This document shows, in pieces, positions 33,214-42,512 of a DNA stretch of 64,000 bases. The number at the start of each line of letters is the position of its first letter. Position 1 is the stretch's first letter. Source of the stretch: Clostridium thermarum (lineage in GTDB: Bacteria > Bacillota > Clostridia > Clostridiales > Clostridiaceae); NCBI RefSeq assembly GCF_006351925.1, contig NZ_CP040924.1:800501-864500 (forward strand), read 5' to 3'. The translations under genes were made by a program, and so were the position numbers. A model generated the notes under the pieces. The model worked only from the letters and a program-made list of their open reading frames with translations, searched no databases and had not been told where the DNA came from.

Positions 33214-34749
33214 ATGAAGTATATAATGAACTATATTATTTCTGTTTTTATCGGGGCAGCTATCGGATACATAACTAATTGGCTGGCAATAAAGATGTTG
33301 TTTAGGCCGCATAAAGAAATAAAGATTCTGGGAAAAAGATTACCCTTCACACCCGGTCTTATACCAAAAGAAAGGTATAGAATATCAGCCAGTGTTGGAA
33401 AGACCATAGGAGAGCATCTTCTGACCAAAGAGACCCTGGTAGAAGCCCTTGCCAATGAAAAGATGGATAACCATATAAAAAAGTGGATTAGCGAAAAGGT
33501 ACGAGCGATAAAAAATAACAGTACTTCTTTAAAGGAACTGTTGAAAAACACTCTTGGGGACAGGTATCATGGGCTCATAGAAAATATAAACTCACGGGCT
33601 GTGGCGAAAATTAGGGAAATTGTCTTAACCTCAGCCAGCAGAGAAAATTTTGAAATTGTGCTTAAGGAGTTTATAGGCAAAGTCTGCAGGGTGCCTATGG
33701 AATATATTACCAGCAGTGCTTATTTATCTCAAACTAAGGAATTTACCATAGAGAAATTAAAAAAGCTAAGAGACTCTGATAGTTTCAGAAATAAGTTAAA
33801 AGGATACATAGAAAATGGAATAGAAAGTCTTGAGAATTCAGATAAGACTATAAAGGATGTAATACCGGAAGGTATTACTGCTTCACTAAAGGTCTATGTA
33901 TACAGTTCAAGAAAAGATATTTGTGACACAATACATGAGATGCTGAAGCAGCCCTCAGTCAGTGAGAGGTTAAAGAGTGCTATCTCCTCCATGATAAATA
34001 CAAATCTAAATCCTCTGGTGGCAGCCTTTATAAAGGTTGATGGGGTTTATGCCAAGCTGATAGGGGCCTTGGAAGAATACTTTAAAGAAGATGAAAATCA
34101 AAGAAATATAGCTCTTTTAATAAATGATGGAATAGATAAGCTTACCAATGAGAAAATAACTGAACTTTTCAAAAAGGTTTCTGTGGAGGACAGGACAATA
34201 GTGACAGAGGGACTAGTGACTTTACTCTCTGAAAAGGTGCTCGCTGATGCCTTCATAGAAAAGATATTCAGGGAATTAGAGCAGTCCACTTCAAAATATA
34301 CAACCTTAGACGAATTACTTTCAACTATTAATGACAACTATGTGAATTTATCCTCTGAATTTATTTTAAAGAAATTAGTTGAATTTGCTGAAGGAGAAAG
34401 ATTTTGTGACCTGTTGGAGAGTCTATTATCAAAGCTTATAGAGGAACTGTTAAAGGTATCTCCTGCTCAGCTCATAGGTGAAGAAGTGGATGTAGTGATT
34501 GATATTGCAACTGAAGCTTGGGAAGGTATATTTAATAAATTCCTGGAGAAAGATGCTTTAGCTGTCATTGAAGCTATGGATATACCAAAGATAGTGGAAG
34601 ATCGTATAAATTCCTTTGACGTTGCATTCGCAGAAGAAATAATAATATCCATAGCAAAACGAGAACTCAACGCCATAACCTGGCTAGGAGCACTTTTGGG
34701 TGCTATAATGGGAATCCTATCACCTCTTTTATCAGCACTATACAGATAG
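33214..34749 (+). CDS. DUF445 membrane protein (YheB-like)
   Basis: A 511-residue protein whose N-terminus carries the DUF445 signature: IISVFIGAAIGYITNWLAIK, then MLFRPHKEIKILG, LPFTPGLIPKERYRISASVG and KTIGEHLLTKETL. One transmembrane helix lies at each end (about 5-25 and 487-508, the latter TWLGALLGAIMGILSPLLSA), and the intervening about 450 residues are helical. In Bacillus the relative YheB is linked with sporulation-stage membranes, but function is unknown. GGTGAGAGG precedes the ATG. It stands alone. Confidence 0.85.
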   Translation: MKYIMNYIISVFIGAAIGYITNWLAIKMLFRPHKEIKILGKRLPFTPGLIPKERYRISASVGKTIGEHLLTKETLVEALANEKMDNHIKKWISEKVRAIKNNSTSLKELLKNTLGDRYHGLIENINSRAVAKIREIVLTSASRENFEIVLKEFIGKVCRVPMEYITSSAYLSQTKEFTIEKLKKLRDSDSFRNKLKGYIENGIESLENSDKTIKDVIPEGITASLKVYVYSSRKDICDTIHEMLKQPSVSERLKSAISSMINTNLNPLVAAFIKVDGVYAKLIGALEEYFKEDENQRNIALLINDGIDKLTNEKITELFKKVSVEDRTIVTEGLVTLLSEKVLADAFIEKIFRELEQSTSKYTTLDELLSTINDNYVNLSSEFILKKLVEFAEGERFCDLLESLLSKLIEELLKVSPAQLIGEEVDVVIDIATEAWEGIFNKFLEKDALAVIEAMDIPKIVEDRINSFDVAFAEEIIISIAKRELNAITWLGALLGAIMGILSPLLSALYR

Positions 34750-34809
34750 TGAAATAAAAAAGAAAATTCTTGACTATGAATATATATATGTGCTTTATAG
34801 AGTGTGTAT

Positions 34810-34880
34810 TTTTATACAAACAAAGGTGGTACTGCGGAGTTTACCCCTCGTCCTTGTTTATACAAGGACGAGGGGCTTTT
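34810..34880 (+). ncRNA. orphan T-box 3' half (antiterminator and terminator only)
   Basis: AAAGGTGGTACTGCGGAG (34822-34839) is a good T-box sequence and CCCCTCGTCCTTG/CAAGGACGAGGGG (34844-34875) plus CTTTT is its terminator, in the standard order and spacing. However, only about 70 bases separate it from the DUF445 stop codon, so there is no room for stem I and the specifier codon. Downstream on the same strand there is no synthetase, biosynthetic or transport gene, only cspA on the opposite strand. A TTGACT at 34770 could still start a short transcript. It is most likely a deletion relic now used as a terminator. Confidence 0.75.
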
Positions 34881-34944
34881 GTGTTAAATTCAGCTTTCTG
34901 CAGAATTCTCCAAATGCATCATATACAAGAAAATAGGCTATGCC

Positions 34945-35142
34945 TTAAATTTTAGTTACATTTGTAGCCTGTTCGCCCTTTTCACCTTCGGTAAGATCAA
35001 AACGTACTTTTTGACCTTCCTCTAGGGATTTAAAGCCGTTACTTATAATACTTGAATAATGAACAAACACATCCTTGCCCTCATCAGTAGTTATAAAACC
35101 AAATCCCTTTTGTGCATTGAACCATTTAACTGTACCTTCCAT
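34945..35142 (-). CDS. cold-shock protein
   Basis: A 65-residue CspA-type single-stranded nucleic-acid chaperone. RNP1 is KGFGFI (12-17) and RNP2 is VFVHY (25-29), in the beginning [23 protein letters not shown] is eight bases before the ATG. Length and sequence are normal for the family. Confidence 0.95.
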   Translation of the reverse strand: MEGTVKWFNAQKGFGFITTDEGKDVFVHYSSIISNGFKSLEEGQKVRFDLTEGEKGEQATNVTKI

Positions 35143-35255
35143 TGTGAAAAACCTCCTAAAAATAAAAAAATGCGTGGGCTATAATTATTGCCCAATTATA
35201 GTTTAACTAAAATTGAGATAATTATACTTTAAGAAGAATTACTTCAGGAGGAAAA

Positions 35256-35558
35256 TTACTGTTTAGACTTTTTCTTCTTTCTGCTTAAGGAAATTCCACC
35301 AAATCCGCTGATTATTGCTATGTAAAATCCAAAGTCATACCACCAACCGGTATTTATTGTCTCATAAATTCTCAGCTTGCTGTTAAATAGTGATCCTACC
35401 AAGGATATAGGCGCAATCCAACCATGCCAGATACCGGATAAAAAGTTCGCCGGATCAGATGAACTGTAACTACCGTCACCGGGAATACAACCTGTAAACA
35501 ATATACTTACCATTAAAATGCACATCATTAGTAACAGGATTTTTTTAAATCTTTTCAA
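35256..35558 (-). CDS. small lipoprotein, unknown
   Basis: A 100-residue product with a lipoprotein signal peptide (KKILLLMMCILMVSILFTGC; lipobox LFTGC). The mature part contains WHGWIAPISLVGSLFNS and TINTGWWYDFGFYIAIISGF, with a second hydrophobic segment, and ends in a basic tail RKKKKSKQ. This WHGWIAP...GWWYDFGF pattern is seen in small clostridial and bacillar proteins of unknown role. AAGGAG overlaps an upstream GTG, so TTG 35558, eight bases further, is taken as the start. Confidence 0.7.
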   Translation of the reverse strand: MKRFKKILLLMMCILMVSILFTGCIPGDGSYSSSDPANFLSGIWHGWIAPISLVGSLFNSKLRIYETINTGWWYDFGFYIAIISGFGGISLSRKKKKSKQ

Positions 35559-35930
35559 ATTAGTCACTCCTTACTTTTATTTGTAATTATACTATATTTA
35601 TGATTGCAATAGCTACCCAAATTCGGTTTAAATGAAAATTGAGAAGTAATAAATTTTAACACGGAATCCACGGAGAACAGGTGGAACACGAAAAAGGGGG
35701 GGGACTTAGAGAGTTGCTTTGTATTAGTCATCATTAAAAATGATTATTTCGACTGAACTTCAGATATACGAGCGCATACCTTATTGTTTTGGAGAACAAT
35801 TGATGAACAGGTTTTAATTGCTCATCAACACATTCCTAAAACAGAGCCATATACTTCTTTCCATTAAGTCTTGTTTTTCCACAATGGTTAAGGTATCATA
35901 GTTACCAAGAAAATCAATCGGGGTGGTATT
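35559..35930. other. intergenic region with dispersed repeat and poly-G tract
   Basis: The 372 bases before tatD have no convincing gene. A dispersed repeat copy lies at 35653-35699, and immediately after it a run of eight G (35696-35703). The right half (about 35814-35930) reads on the minus strand as KLHNTTPIDFLGNYDTLTIV and EKQDLMERSIWLCFRNVLMS without a start outside tatD; it may be a truncated gene but could be chance. GGGGTGG is the tatD ribosome binding site. Confidence 0.4.
35653..35699 (+). repeat. dispersed 'ACACGGA' repeat, copy 1
   Basis: ATTTTAACACGGAATCCACG continues as GAGAACAGGTGGAACACGAA. A related copy lies inverted at 61208-61250, sharing AACACGGAA, ACGGAG-ACA and GAACAC in order. 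Neither copy has coding sense. Confidence 0.55.
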
Positions 35931-36701
35931 ATGAAGCTTAATATATTTGATTCTCATGCTCATTACGATGATGGTGATTTTAACGAAGATAGGGAACAGG
36001 TAATAAAGGAAATTCAAGAGGCCGGTGTTGTAGGAGTACTGAACTGCGGATCAACTATTGAAGGTGCTAGAATGTCCCTAAAACTGGCAGAAAAATATGA
36101 TATATTCTATGCAGCAGTAGGTATACATCCTGAACATGCAGATCAGCTTGATGAAGCTGTTTTTGAAGAGATAAAAGCCATGGCTAAGCACCAAAAGGTA
36201 AAGGCTATTGGTGAAATAGGTCTTGATTATTATTGGGAAGAAAACCCGCCAAGAGAAGTTCAGCAAAGCACTTTCAGAAAACAGATGGCTTTAGCGGAGG
36301 AGCTAGGCTTGCCAGTGGTAATACATGACAGGGAAGCCCATGAGGATACCTTAAAGATTATTAAAGAATTTCCAAAGGTTAAAGGGGTACTCCACTGCTT
36401 TTCAGGAAGTGTTGAATTTGCAAAGCAGTGTCTTAAGGAAGGGTATTATATAGGCATAACCGGTGTGGTAACCTTTAAGAATGCAAAAAAAATAGTTGAG
36501 GTTGTTAAGGAAGTACCTATGGATCGGTTGCTTGTGGAAACAGATTGTCCGTATATGGCTCCTACACCTTATAGGGGAAAGAGAAACCGTTCTGACTACA
36601 TACTCTACATTCTGGAAGAAATGGCTAAAATAAAGGGTGTTACAGTAGAGGAAATGTGCTATAAGACTAGAGAAAATATTGGGGACTTGCTAAATTTGTA
36701 A
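35931..36701 (+). CDS. tatD: TatD-family metal-dependent deoxyribonuclease
   Basis: A 256-residue TIM-barrel hydrolase of the TatD family (3'-5' exonuclease / deadenosylase on DNA or RNA ends). Metal ligands: HAH in FDSHAHYDDGDF (about 7-11), Glu in AIGEIGLDYYWEENP (about 90), His in VIHDREAHEDT (about 129), His in GVLHCFSGS (about 154) and Asp in LVETDCPYMAPTPYRGKRN (about 204). All are present. It leads the tatD-yabE-rnmV-ksgA cluster known from Bacillus, with a 283-base gap before yabE. Confidence 0.94.
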   Translation: MKLNIFDSHAHYDDGDFNEDREQVIKEIQEAGVVGVLNCGSTIEGARMSLKLAEKYDIFYAAVGIHPEHADQLDEAVFEEIKAMAKHQKVKAIGEIGLDYYWEENPPREVQQSTFRKQMALAEELGLPVVIHDREAHEDTLKIIKEFPKVKGVLHCFSGSVEFAKQCLKEGYYIGITGVVTFKNAKKIVEVVKEVPMDRLLVETDCPYMAPTPYRGKRNRSDYILYILEEMAKIKGVTVEEMCYKTRENIGDLLNL

Positions 36702-36984
36702 TTATAGTGTAGAATAAAACAGTGCTATTTGAAGTTGGTAATTCATGTTAAATTAAAACAACATGTTTATAAATGGAAAAATTGGCATATAATTAGATGT
36801 AGCCATTTTTTACCGGGTTATGATTTATCCCACTGTATATGAGACTGTGAAATGTAATTAGGCATCATACAATTTATTATAATTTTTATGCACAGGGTGC
36901 ATTAGAAACAGTCGAATTACAGACAGAAGCGACATTTAGAGTTTTGAGTTTGAAGTGCTTCTGTAAAAAGGGAGGAAAAGTTTC
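36702..36984 (+). other. leader region of the yabE gene
   Basis: No gene. ACAGAAGC (about 36922) and GCTTCTGT (about 36957) are perfect inverted-repeat arms near the downstream end, 20 bases before the yabE start, which may fold in the leader RNA. In many Firmicutes such cell-wall hydrolase genes have a cyclic-di-AMP riboswitch, but I could not recognise that motif here. Confidence 0.35.
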
Positions 36985-38025
36985 ATGGAAAAGCTAAGCA
37001 AGAATCTAAAGAGGTTTTTTGCCATTGGCTCCAAATCTACTTTCATGTTAGTACTGTTAATTATTGGTTGTGTAACAGTACTGTATAACATGAGAAAGAA
37101 TGTTACAGTTATAATTGACGGAGAAGAAGCAAATATAATAACTTACACTTCCAGTGTTGAAAAAACATTGGAAAGAAACAACATAACTGTAGGGCCAAAG
37201 GATAAAATCCAACCCGGTTTAGACAGCGAGGTTAAAGATGGAGATAAAATAATAATAAAGAGAGCTGTAAATGTAAATGTTGCAGTAGATGGAAAAACAC
37301 TGCAGATTGCTACCGCAGAATCCAGCATTGAAGATATGCTGTTGGCTGAAGGTATCACTGTAAGTGACTATGACAGAGTGTCTCCGTTAAAGACTCAGTC
37401 CATCACCGATGGTATGAATATTACCATCACACGAGTAACCTCTGAGATAGTTAAGGATGTTCAAACCATTGACTATGCTACAGAGATAAGAAAGGACAAC
37501 AATCTTGCCAGCAATGTTACAAAGGTTGTGCAGGAAGGTGAGCCTGGAGAAAGAGAAATTACTACCAGGGTAGTTTACGAAGATGGAAAAGAAGTAGCCA
37601 GAACCGTTATTAGTGATGCAATTACAAAACAGCCGGTTCAGAAGGTATTACTTCAAGGTACTTTAGGAGTGCTGAATGTATCTCGTGGTGGTGAACAGGT
37701 TCTTTACAGAAAAGCAATTAGAGTTAAGGCTACAGCATATTGTCCTTGTTACGAATGTACAGGAAAACACAGGACGAGCGATGGGTATGCTATAACGGCT
37801 ACAGGAACAATTGCTAAACGAGACCCAAATGGATACAGCACTATTGCTGTGGACCCCAATGTTATTCCCCTAGGAACAAAGGTATATGTTGAAGGTTATG
37901 GATTTGCCATAACCGAGGATGTTGGTGGAGCTATAAAAGGCAGCAAAATTGATGTCTATTTTGATACACATAGCGAAGCCATGAAGTGGGGAGTAAAATA
38001 CAAAAATGTATACATCTTAAAATAG
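36985..38025 (+). CDS. yabE: YabE-like resuscitation/wall-lytic protein (DUF348-G5-3D)
   Basis: A 346-residue cell-surface protein. One N-terminal membrane anchor (SKSTFMLVLLIIGCVTVLYN) is followed by two DUF348 repeats (VTVIIDGEEANIITYTSSVE; VNVAVDGKTLQIATAESSIE), a G5 domain (EIVKDVQTIDYATEIRKDNN ... GEPGEREITTRVVYEDGKEV) and a C-terminal 3D domain with AYCPCYECTG, VDPNVIPLGTKVYVEGYG and SKIDVYFDTHSEAMKWG, holding the three Asp that name it. The 3D domain resembles lytic transglycosylase MltA/Rpf folds that cut peptidoglycan glycan chains. GGGAGG precedes the ATG. An attenuator-like hairpin overlaps its stop codon. Confidence 0.92.
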   Translation: MEKLSKNLKRFFAIGSKSTFMLVLLIIGCVTVLYNMRKNVTVIIDGEEANIITYTSSVEKTLERNNITVGPKDKIQPGLDSEVKDGDKIIIKRAVNVNVAVDGKTLQIATAESSIEDMLLAEGITVSDYDRVSPLKTQSITDGMNITITRVTSEIVKDVQTIDYATEIRKDNNLASNVTKVVQEGEPGEREITTRVVYEDGKEVARTVISDAITKQPVQKVLLQGTLGVLNVSRGGEQVLYRKAIRVKATAYCPCYECTGKHRTSDGYAITATGTIAKRDPNGYSTIAVDPNVIPLGTKVYVEGYGFAITEDVGGAIKGSKIDVYFDTHSEAMKWGVKYKNVYILK

Positions 38026-38046
38026 AAGCCTAAGGGCTTCTATTTT
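38021..38046 (+). terminator. hairpin at the yabE stop codon
   Basis: AATAGAAGCC and GGCTTCTATT surround loop TAAG and are followed by TTA. The stem includes the yabE stop codon, so it separates yabE from rnmV-ksgA, fully or partly. Confidence 0.75.
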
Positions 38047-38148
38047 ATTATGGACTTATAGATTGCATTATTAAGCAATTTAGGAAATAATAAAAATGTA
38101 CATATATAGACATACTGAATTAGATAACTTGGAGGAAAAGTAAGTGAA

Positions 38149-38685
38149 ATGATAAAGGAAGTTATAATAGTTGAAGGAAGGGACGATGTTGCTGCGGTAA
38201 AGCGGGCTGTGGACGCAGAAGTTATAGCAGTAGGTGGATTTGGTATTAATGAAAAAATCATAAGCAAGATTCGGGAAGCCCAGGACAGGCAGGGAGTTAT
38301 CATCCTTACAGACCCGGATTTTGCCGGTGATAAGATAAGAAAAATCATTGCCAAAAGAGTTGAAGGCGTGAAGCATGCCTACATTTCAAGAAAGGAAGGT
38401 ACTAAGGATGGAGATGTAGGGGTGGAAAACGCTTCACCAAAGGCAATTATTGAAGCCTTGGAAAATGCACATTGTGAAACCAAGGAAAAGAGGACTGAGT
38501 TCACAATGCAGGATCTGTTTTATTTTAAGTTGACCGGTACCAAGGAAGCCGGAGAAAGAAGGGCAAAGCTGGGTAAAATATTAGGTATAGGCTATGGCAA
38601 TGCTGTGGCATTTCTATCGAGACTAAATAACTTTGGAATAACAAAAGAAGAATTTGTTAAGGCTATAAAAAAGATAGAAGAATAA
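38149..38685 (+). CDS. rnmV: ribonuclease M5
   Basis: A 178-residue TOPRIM-domain nuclease that trims the ends of 5S rRNA precursor. TOPRIM motifs are [16 protein letters not shown] (acidic Glu at about residue 8) and [16 protein letters not shown] (DxD at about 52-54). The conserved HAYISRKEG and [17 protein letters not shown] segments follow. It lies two bases before the ksgA reading frame region, as in Bacillus and most Clostridia. GGAGG is 13 bases upstream of the ATG, rather distant. Confidence 0.94.
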   Translation: MIKEVIIVEGRDDVAAVKRAVDAEVIAVGGFGINEKIISKIREAQDRQGVIILTDPDFAGDKIRKIIAKRVEGVKHAYISRKEGTKDGDVGVENASPKAIIEALENAHCETKEKRTEFTMQDLFYFKLTGTKEAGERRAKLGKILGIGYGNAVAFLSRLNNFGITKEEFVKAIKKIEE

Positions 38686-38708
38686 ATATGAGTATGGAGA
38701 TTGATAGG

Positions 38709-39545
38709 ATGGATAATTACAATACCAAGGATATAGTCAGAAAGTATGGCTTTAAATTCACTAAAAGTTTGGGACAGAATTTTTTAATAGATGATTCAGT
38801 TTTAGAAGATATAGTTGAAGGGGCTGAAATTTGTAAAGATGACTTTGTAATTGAAATTGGACCGGGCGTAGGCACATTAACCAGAGAATTGCTTAAGAAG
38901 GCAAAGAAGGTATGTGCTATAGAATTGGACTCAGACTTAATACCGATTTTGCAGAATGAGTTAAAGGATTTTGATAACTTTATCCTTATAAATAAGGATG
39001 CTTTGAAGGTGGATTTCAATGAGTTAATCGGAGAAGAAAACAGTGTCAAGTTGGTAGCTAATCTGCCTTATTACGTAACAACACCCATAATATTAAAGTT
39101 GTTAACAGGGGGATATCCCTTTAAATCCTTGACCATTATGATTCAGAAGGAAGTAGCGGAACGTATAGATGCTGTTCCCGGAGGAAAGGATTATGGTTCC
39201 CTTACACTGCTTGTGCAATACTACTGCAACACCAGGATTATCAGAAAAGTAGCTCCCAGCAGCTTTATTCCTCAGCCTAAGGTAGAATCAATGGTAATAA
39301 ACCTGGAAAGATTGGAGACACCAAGGGTTAAGGTTAAGGATGAGAAACTGTTCTTTGATTTGATAAGGGATTCCTTTAATATGAGAAGAAAGACCCTTTC
39401 TAATGCCCTTAAAAACGTAAAACTCAGTAAGGAGGATATAACAAAGGCTTTTGAAATAGCGGGAATCGATCCGAGAAGAAGGGGAGAAACTCTATCCATT
39501 GGGGAATTTGCAAGGTTGGCAGATGCCATTAAGGACTTACAATAA
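38709..39545 (+). CDS. ksgA: 16S rRNA dimethyladenosine transferase
   Basis: RsmA/KsgA dimethylates two adenines (A1518/A1519, E. coli numbers) in the 3' hairpin of 16S rRNA. The sequence shows [20 protein letters not shown], the SAM motif [16 protein letters not shown] (about 51-66), the acidic end of strand 2 [12 protein letters not shown] and the catalytic [11 protein letters not shown] (about 119-129). Three in-frame ATGs occur; GGAGA eight bases before 38709 and comparison with other clostridial proteins favour [14 protein letters not shown] as the N-terminus (278 residues). The upstream ATG 38688 would add seven residues. Confidence 0.94.
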   Translation: MDNYNTKDIVRKYGFKFTKSLGQNFLIDDSVLEDIVEGAEICKDDFVIEIGPGVGTLTRELLKKAKKVCAIELDSDLIPILQNELKDFDNFILINKDALKVDFNELIGEENSVKLVANLPYYVTTPIILKLLTGGYPFKSLTIMIQKEVAERIDAVPGGKDYGSLTLLVQYYCNTRIIRKVAPSSFIPQPKVESMVINLERLETPRVKVKDEKLFFDLIRDSFNMRRKTLSNALKNVKLSKEDITKAFEIAGIDPRRRGETLSIGEFARLADAIKDLQ

Positions 39546-39621
39546 AATTTTGGCTTAGTGGTCACTTTTTCTGATGTGCTTCATATATTATATTGAATAA
39601 ATATAATGGAGGTACATTAGG

Positions 39622-40833
39622 GTGGCACAGAAAAAAGTCTATAGTAGATATTTTATCATATTACAACAGGACCAGAACGGATATTCTGAATCTCCAGATA
39701 AGTTGCCTTCCGGTTATACTAAGCTGGAGACAAAAAATGATAAGTGTAAGGTTACTTATTATGTACAAAACCTAAAAAAGGACTTTGAGCCCTATTATAT
39801 GGTTTTGATTTGTAGTAAGAAAGACGCAAAAAAGTTAATTAAACTGGGAATAATGAACATAGATGAGCATGGAAGGGCAGAGGTAACATATGAGTATAAT
39901 ACGGGCAATATAGCGGGAAGCGGGTTAGACTTAGACCTGGTAACCGGCGCTGCTGTGGTTAAACAGGATGAAAATGGCATCATCTCTGTCATGAGTGGTT
40001 TTGTGACTTCAGATGCTCCTGCAGATTGGAGAAACTTTGAAATATATGATGAAAGCAGGAACGAACACAAAGCTTCTGCGGAGGATGAAGCAACAGACAG
40101 TCAGGGCGTGAAAAATGAAGACACAGAGAAGAAAATAGTTGAAGTCAGCAATGTTGCTGATGTAGCTGAAAACATTGAGTCACATACAGCTATTTTTGAT
40201 GAATATGAAGATAAAATAGAGGAAATACGTCAGGAAAAGTTAAAGCTTCAGGTGGAGCAAAAAGCAGAAAATAGTGATAAACCCCCAGTACAATCTGACC
40301 AAGAAAGCCCTGCTGAGACTGAAGAAGAAGCGGATTTTACTTTTAATGGGCAGGATATTAGAAAAGAGCGTGAAGAGACAGTTAAGGAAGTTGAGTATCC
40401 AATAGGAACAGTTGGAGAATTCTTCAGATTAGTGGCTGAGGACTTTGAGGAAGTTAAGAATATCTGTAACGAAATTAAAAAGTGCAGATGGTATAGGGTA
40501 AAGGTTAATGGCTTGCAAGATCTCTGCAACGTTTCTGACTATAACAAGTATACAATAGTTTATTATCCTATGATAAGCTACTATCCCTATATTAAGAATC
40601 ATGGACACTACTTATTGGGCTACAAATATGATGATGCAGGTAAAATGAAATATATTGTGTATGGAATACCGGGCACCAGAGATATAAAGGATCAGCCCTT
40701 TGGTGGTAAATCAGGCTTTGTAACCTGGGTATCGGAAAATAATTTAGATACAAGGGGACAGGAATTCGGTTACTGGTTAATGTTCTATGATTTCAGAACC
40801 TCAACTATTGTTATACCTGTAAAGAAACCTTAA
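39622..40833 (+). CDS. clostridial protein of unknown function after ksgA
   Basis: A 403-residue soluble protein in three parts. Residues 1-135 form a beta-rich domain (SGYTKLETKNDKCKVTYYVQ, EPYYMVLICSKKDAKKLIKL). Residues 140-250 are an acidic Glu/Asp/Gln-rich linker, probably disordered or coiled. Residues 255-403 form a Tyr-rich domain (YPIGTVGEFFRLVAEDFEEV, ISYYPYIKNHGHYLLGYKYD, YGIPGTRDIKDQPFGGKSGF, EFGYWLMFYDFRTSTIVIPV). The latter pattern occurs in Clostridia, often as a putative spore or envelope protein, but I cannot assign a function. The start is GTG 39622 eight bases after GGAGGT. Confidence 0.7.
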   Translation: MAQKKVYSRYFIILQQDQNGYSESPDKLPSGYTKLETKNDKCKVTYYVQNLKKDFEPYYMVLICSKKDAKKLIKLGIMNIDEHGRAEVTYEYNTGNIAGSGLDLDLVTGAAVVKQDENGIISVMSGFVTSDAPADWRNFEIYDESRNEHKASAEDEATDSQGVKNEDTEKKIVEVSNVADVAENIESHTAIFDEYEDKIEEIRQEKLKLQVEQKAENSDKPPVQSDQESPAETEEEADFTFNGQDIRKEREETVKEVEYPIGTVGEFFRLVAEDFEEVKNICNEIKKCRWYRVKVNGLQDLCNVSDYNKYTIVYYPMISYYPYIKNHGHYLLGYKYDDAGKMKYIVYGIPGTRDIKDQPFGGKSGFVTWVSENNLDTRGQEFGYWLMFYDFRTSTIVIPVKKP

Positions 40834-40907
40834 AACTCATAGGTTATATTTTCCCAGAAGTTTTAATATAATTTAGCATTAATACTTTTAGGGAGAGAAT
40901 ATGAGGA

Positions 40908-41495
40908 ATGAAGGTAATTGTATTAAATAGGAAACGACTAGGCGTAACAATCATCATTATTGGTCTTATGCTAGTGCTGATGGGGGCTGAAATACGGCTC
41001 AGCAACAGACTAAAAATGACGGCCTTGATGCAAAGCGGCTTAGAGACTTTGAAGCAATTTGACATTGATAACAGCAATCTGGCATATAAGCTTCCGAGTA
41101 CATGGGAAAATACCGTGGAGGATTTAGGTGGGGGAGAAATTTTATACCATAGTAGTTTTATTTCAAAAGAAGCTGATATCTATGGCTTTGCAGAGTTGTG
41201 GAAATTAAGGCAAATGGACCTGAAAACTTTCATTGAAAACAGTAAGGGAAGCGGATTTAAGCCGGACAGGGTAAGTGAGTATAAATATAAACCCGTGGAA
41301 GTAAAAGGCGAGCCGGCATATCTGTTGACCTACAATGCCATAACTCCCAGCGGAAACAATATTAAAGCCTATGAATATTTTATAGATCAAGGTGATACAT
41401 TCTTTAGAATGGCTTTTTATGTAAATAAAGATAACTTTAGAGAAAATATGCCAACTATTTTTGAAGCTATAGTAAATAACTTTGAAAAGAAGTAG
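40908..41495 (+). CDS. membrane-anchored protein with PsbP-like domain
   Basis: A 195-residue protein with one N-terminal transmembrane helix (LGVTIIIIGLMLVLMGAEIR) and an extracytoplasmic domain of about 150 residues, beginning YKLPSTWENTVEDLGGGEIL and including AELWKLRQMDLKTFI, YLLTYNAITPSGNNIKAYEY and FFRMAFYVNKDNF. This pattern resembles PsbP-like/MOG1-fold domains in clostridial surface proteins. Function unknown. It lies 74 bases after the previous gene and has its own terminator. Confidence 0.65.
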   Translation: MKVIVLNRKRLGVTIIIIGLMLVLMGAEIRLSNRLKMTALMQSGLETLKQFDIDNSNLAYKLPSTWENTVEDLGGGEILYHSSFISKEADIYGFAELWKLRQMDLKTFIENSKGSGFKPDRVSEYKYKPVEVKGEPAYLLTYNAITPSGNNIKAYEYFIDQGDTFFRMAFYVNKDNFRENMPTIFEAIVNNFEKK

Positions 41496-41549
41496 TTCAA
41501 TTATGTTTGATAAATTATACTAATAGTATTATAATTTTATTTATAGTAT

Positions 41550-41574
41550 AGAGAAGCTTAATGCTTCTCTTTTT
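41550..41574 (+). terminator. terminator after the PsbP-like gene
   Basis: AGAGAAGC-TTAAT-GCTTCTCT is followed by TTTT, 55 bases after the stop codon. Confidence 0.88.
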
Positions 41575-41663
41575 AATTATAATAATGCGGTTCAAGCTTC
41601 AGGCAGATAATTTAAAGTATAACCTAAAGAAAGGAGAGAGCTGTCACCAAACAGCCCTTATAT

Positions 41664-42497
41664 ATGAAAGTGAGATTAAAGCAGTTAACCATTTTAACTT
41701 TAACCTTAATAATGCTTACAGCCTCAATAGGCTGCAGTAAGATTGAGCAATTAAAACTAAAGGTTGGACTAAAGAATAATGACTTTGAGTATATTAAAGA
41801 CAATAAGGCGGACAAAATTATTATACAGAGTACCAGGGACAAGGGATTTAGATTTATTGTTACCGATAAGAGGACCATTCGAGAACTTTATGAAATACTA
41901 TCCTCTGCGAAAAAAGTGGAGCAAAAGTCTTCCTTAGAGCCGGACTATATCTTTGAAATACATGAAGGCGGGACAATACATACATTTAACTATATAACCG
42001 GAATAGATAAAAATGATTATGGAAATTTATACAATCAAGAAAATACTTACATAGTATCCAAAAGAATAGACTATGACATAATAAAAAATCTCTGGAACTA
42101 TAGAGCTCCCAGGGAGTTTAAAACTACTTACTATGGCTCCATAATCTCCTTTCTTGAGCAATATGGCGGCAATATTACGAAAAACAGCAGCAATGTGGGT
42201 ATTGACTTGTCACAGGATATTGAGGCTGCCAAGTATATGTTATCCTTGGAGATTGAGGAGTTTAAGGAAAATCTGGCTGAAACAATGACCACTGCAAAGC
42301 TAGTAGAAAAAAATAGCGATCAATTCGATGTATTGGTGACTATAAAGACCCAAGGCTATAAAACCACGGTTTACAAAGCAATAATGACGGTATATGATAA
42401 AAAGGACAACAGTGAAACAAAATACTACATCAATAATGTCCATGAAAATGGAGAATGGGAGATCCGGATCACTGACACAAAGCCGGATAAGTTCTAG
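41664..42497 (+). CDS. lipoprotein, unknown
   Basis: A 277-residue secreted lipoprotein: signal LKQLTILTLTLIMLTASIGC with the lipidated Cys at 24. The mature part has DNKADKIIIQSTRDKGFRFI, then TIRELYEILSSAKKVEQ (resembling small beta-grasp domains that bind wall components), IFEIHEGGTIHTFNYIT and a C-terminal beta-rich section (DQFDVLVTIKTQGYKTTVYK, IMTVYDKKDNSETKYY). No known family could be assigned by eye. It precedes the Mrp ATPase gene by 15 bases, so may be co-transcribed, but a functional link is unclear. Confidence 0.65.
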   Translation: MKVRLKQLTILTLTLIMLTASIGCSKIEQLKLKVGLKNNDFEYIKDNKADKIIIQSTRDKGFRFIVTDKRTIRELYEILSSAKKVEQKSSLEPDYIFEIHEGGTIHTFNYITGIDKNDYGNLYNQENTYIVSKRIDYDIIKNLWNYRAPREFKTTYYGSIISFLEQYGGNITKNSSNVGIDLSQDIEAAKYMLSLEIEEFKENLAETMTTAKLVEKNSDQFDVLVTIKTQGYKTTVYKAIMTVYDKKDNSETKYYINNVHENGEWEIRITDTKPDKF

Positions 42498-42512
42498 AAA
42501 GGTTGTGAACAC

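Noticed and set aside
34770..34955. 61-residue reading frame on the plus strand
   Set aside because: It covers the orphan T-box and its terminator hairpin and is an artefact of that RNA.
35814..36017. 67-residue minus-strand frame overlapping the start of tatD
   Set aside because: Its N-terminal part is antisense to the conserved TatD metal-site region; the remaining segment has no recognised family or start.
36702..36984. Cyclic-di-AMP riboswitch before yabE, expected from other Firmicutes
   Set aside because: The conserved aptamer blocks could not be found in the 283 bases.
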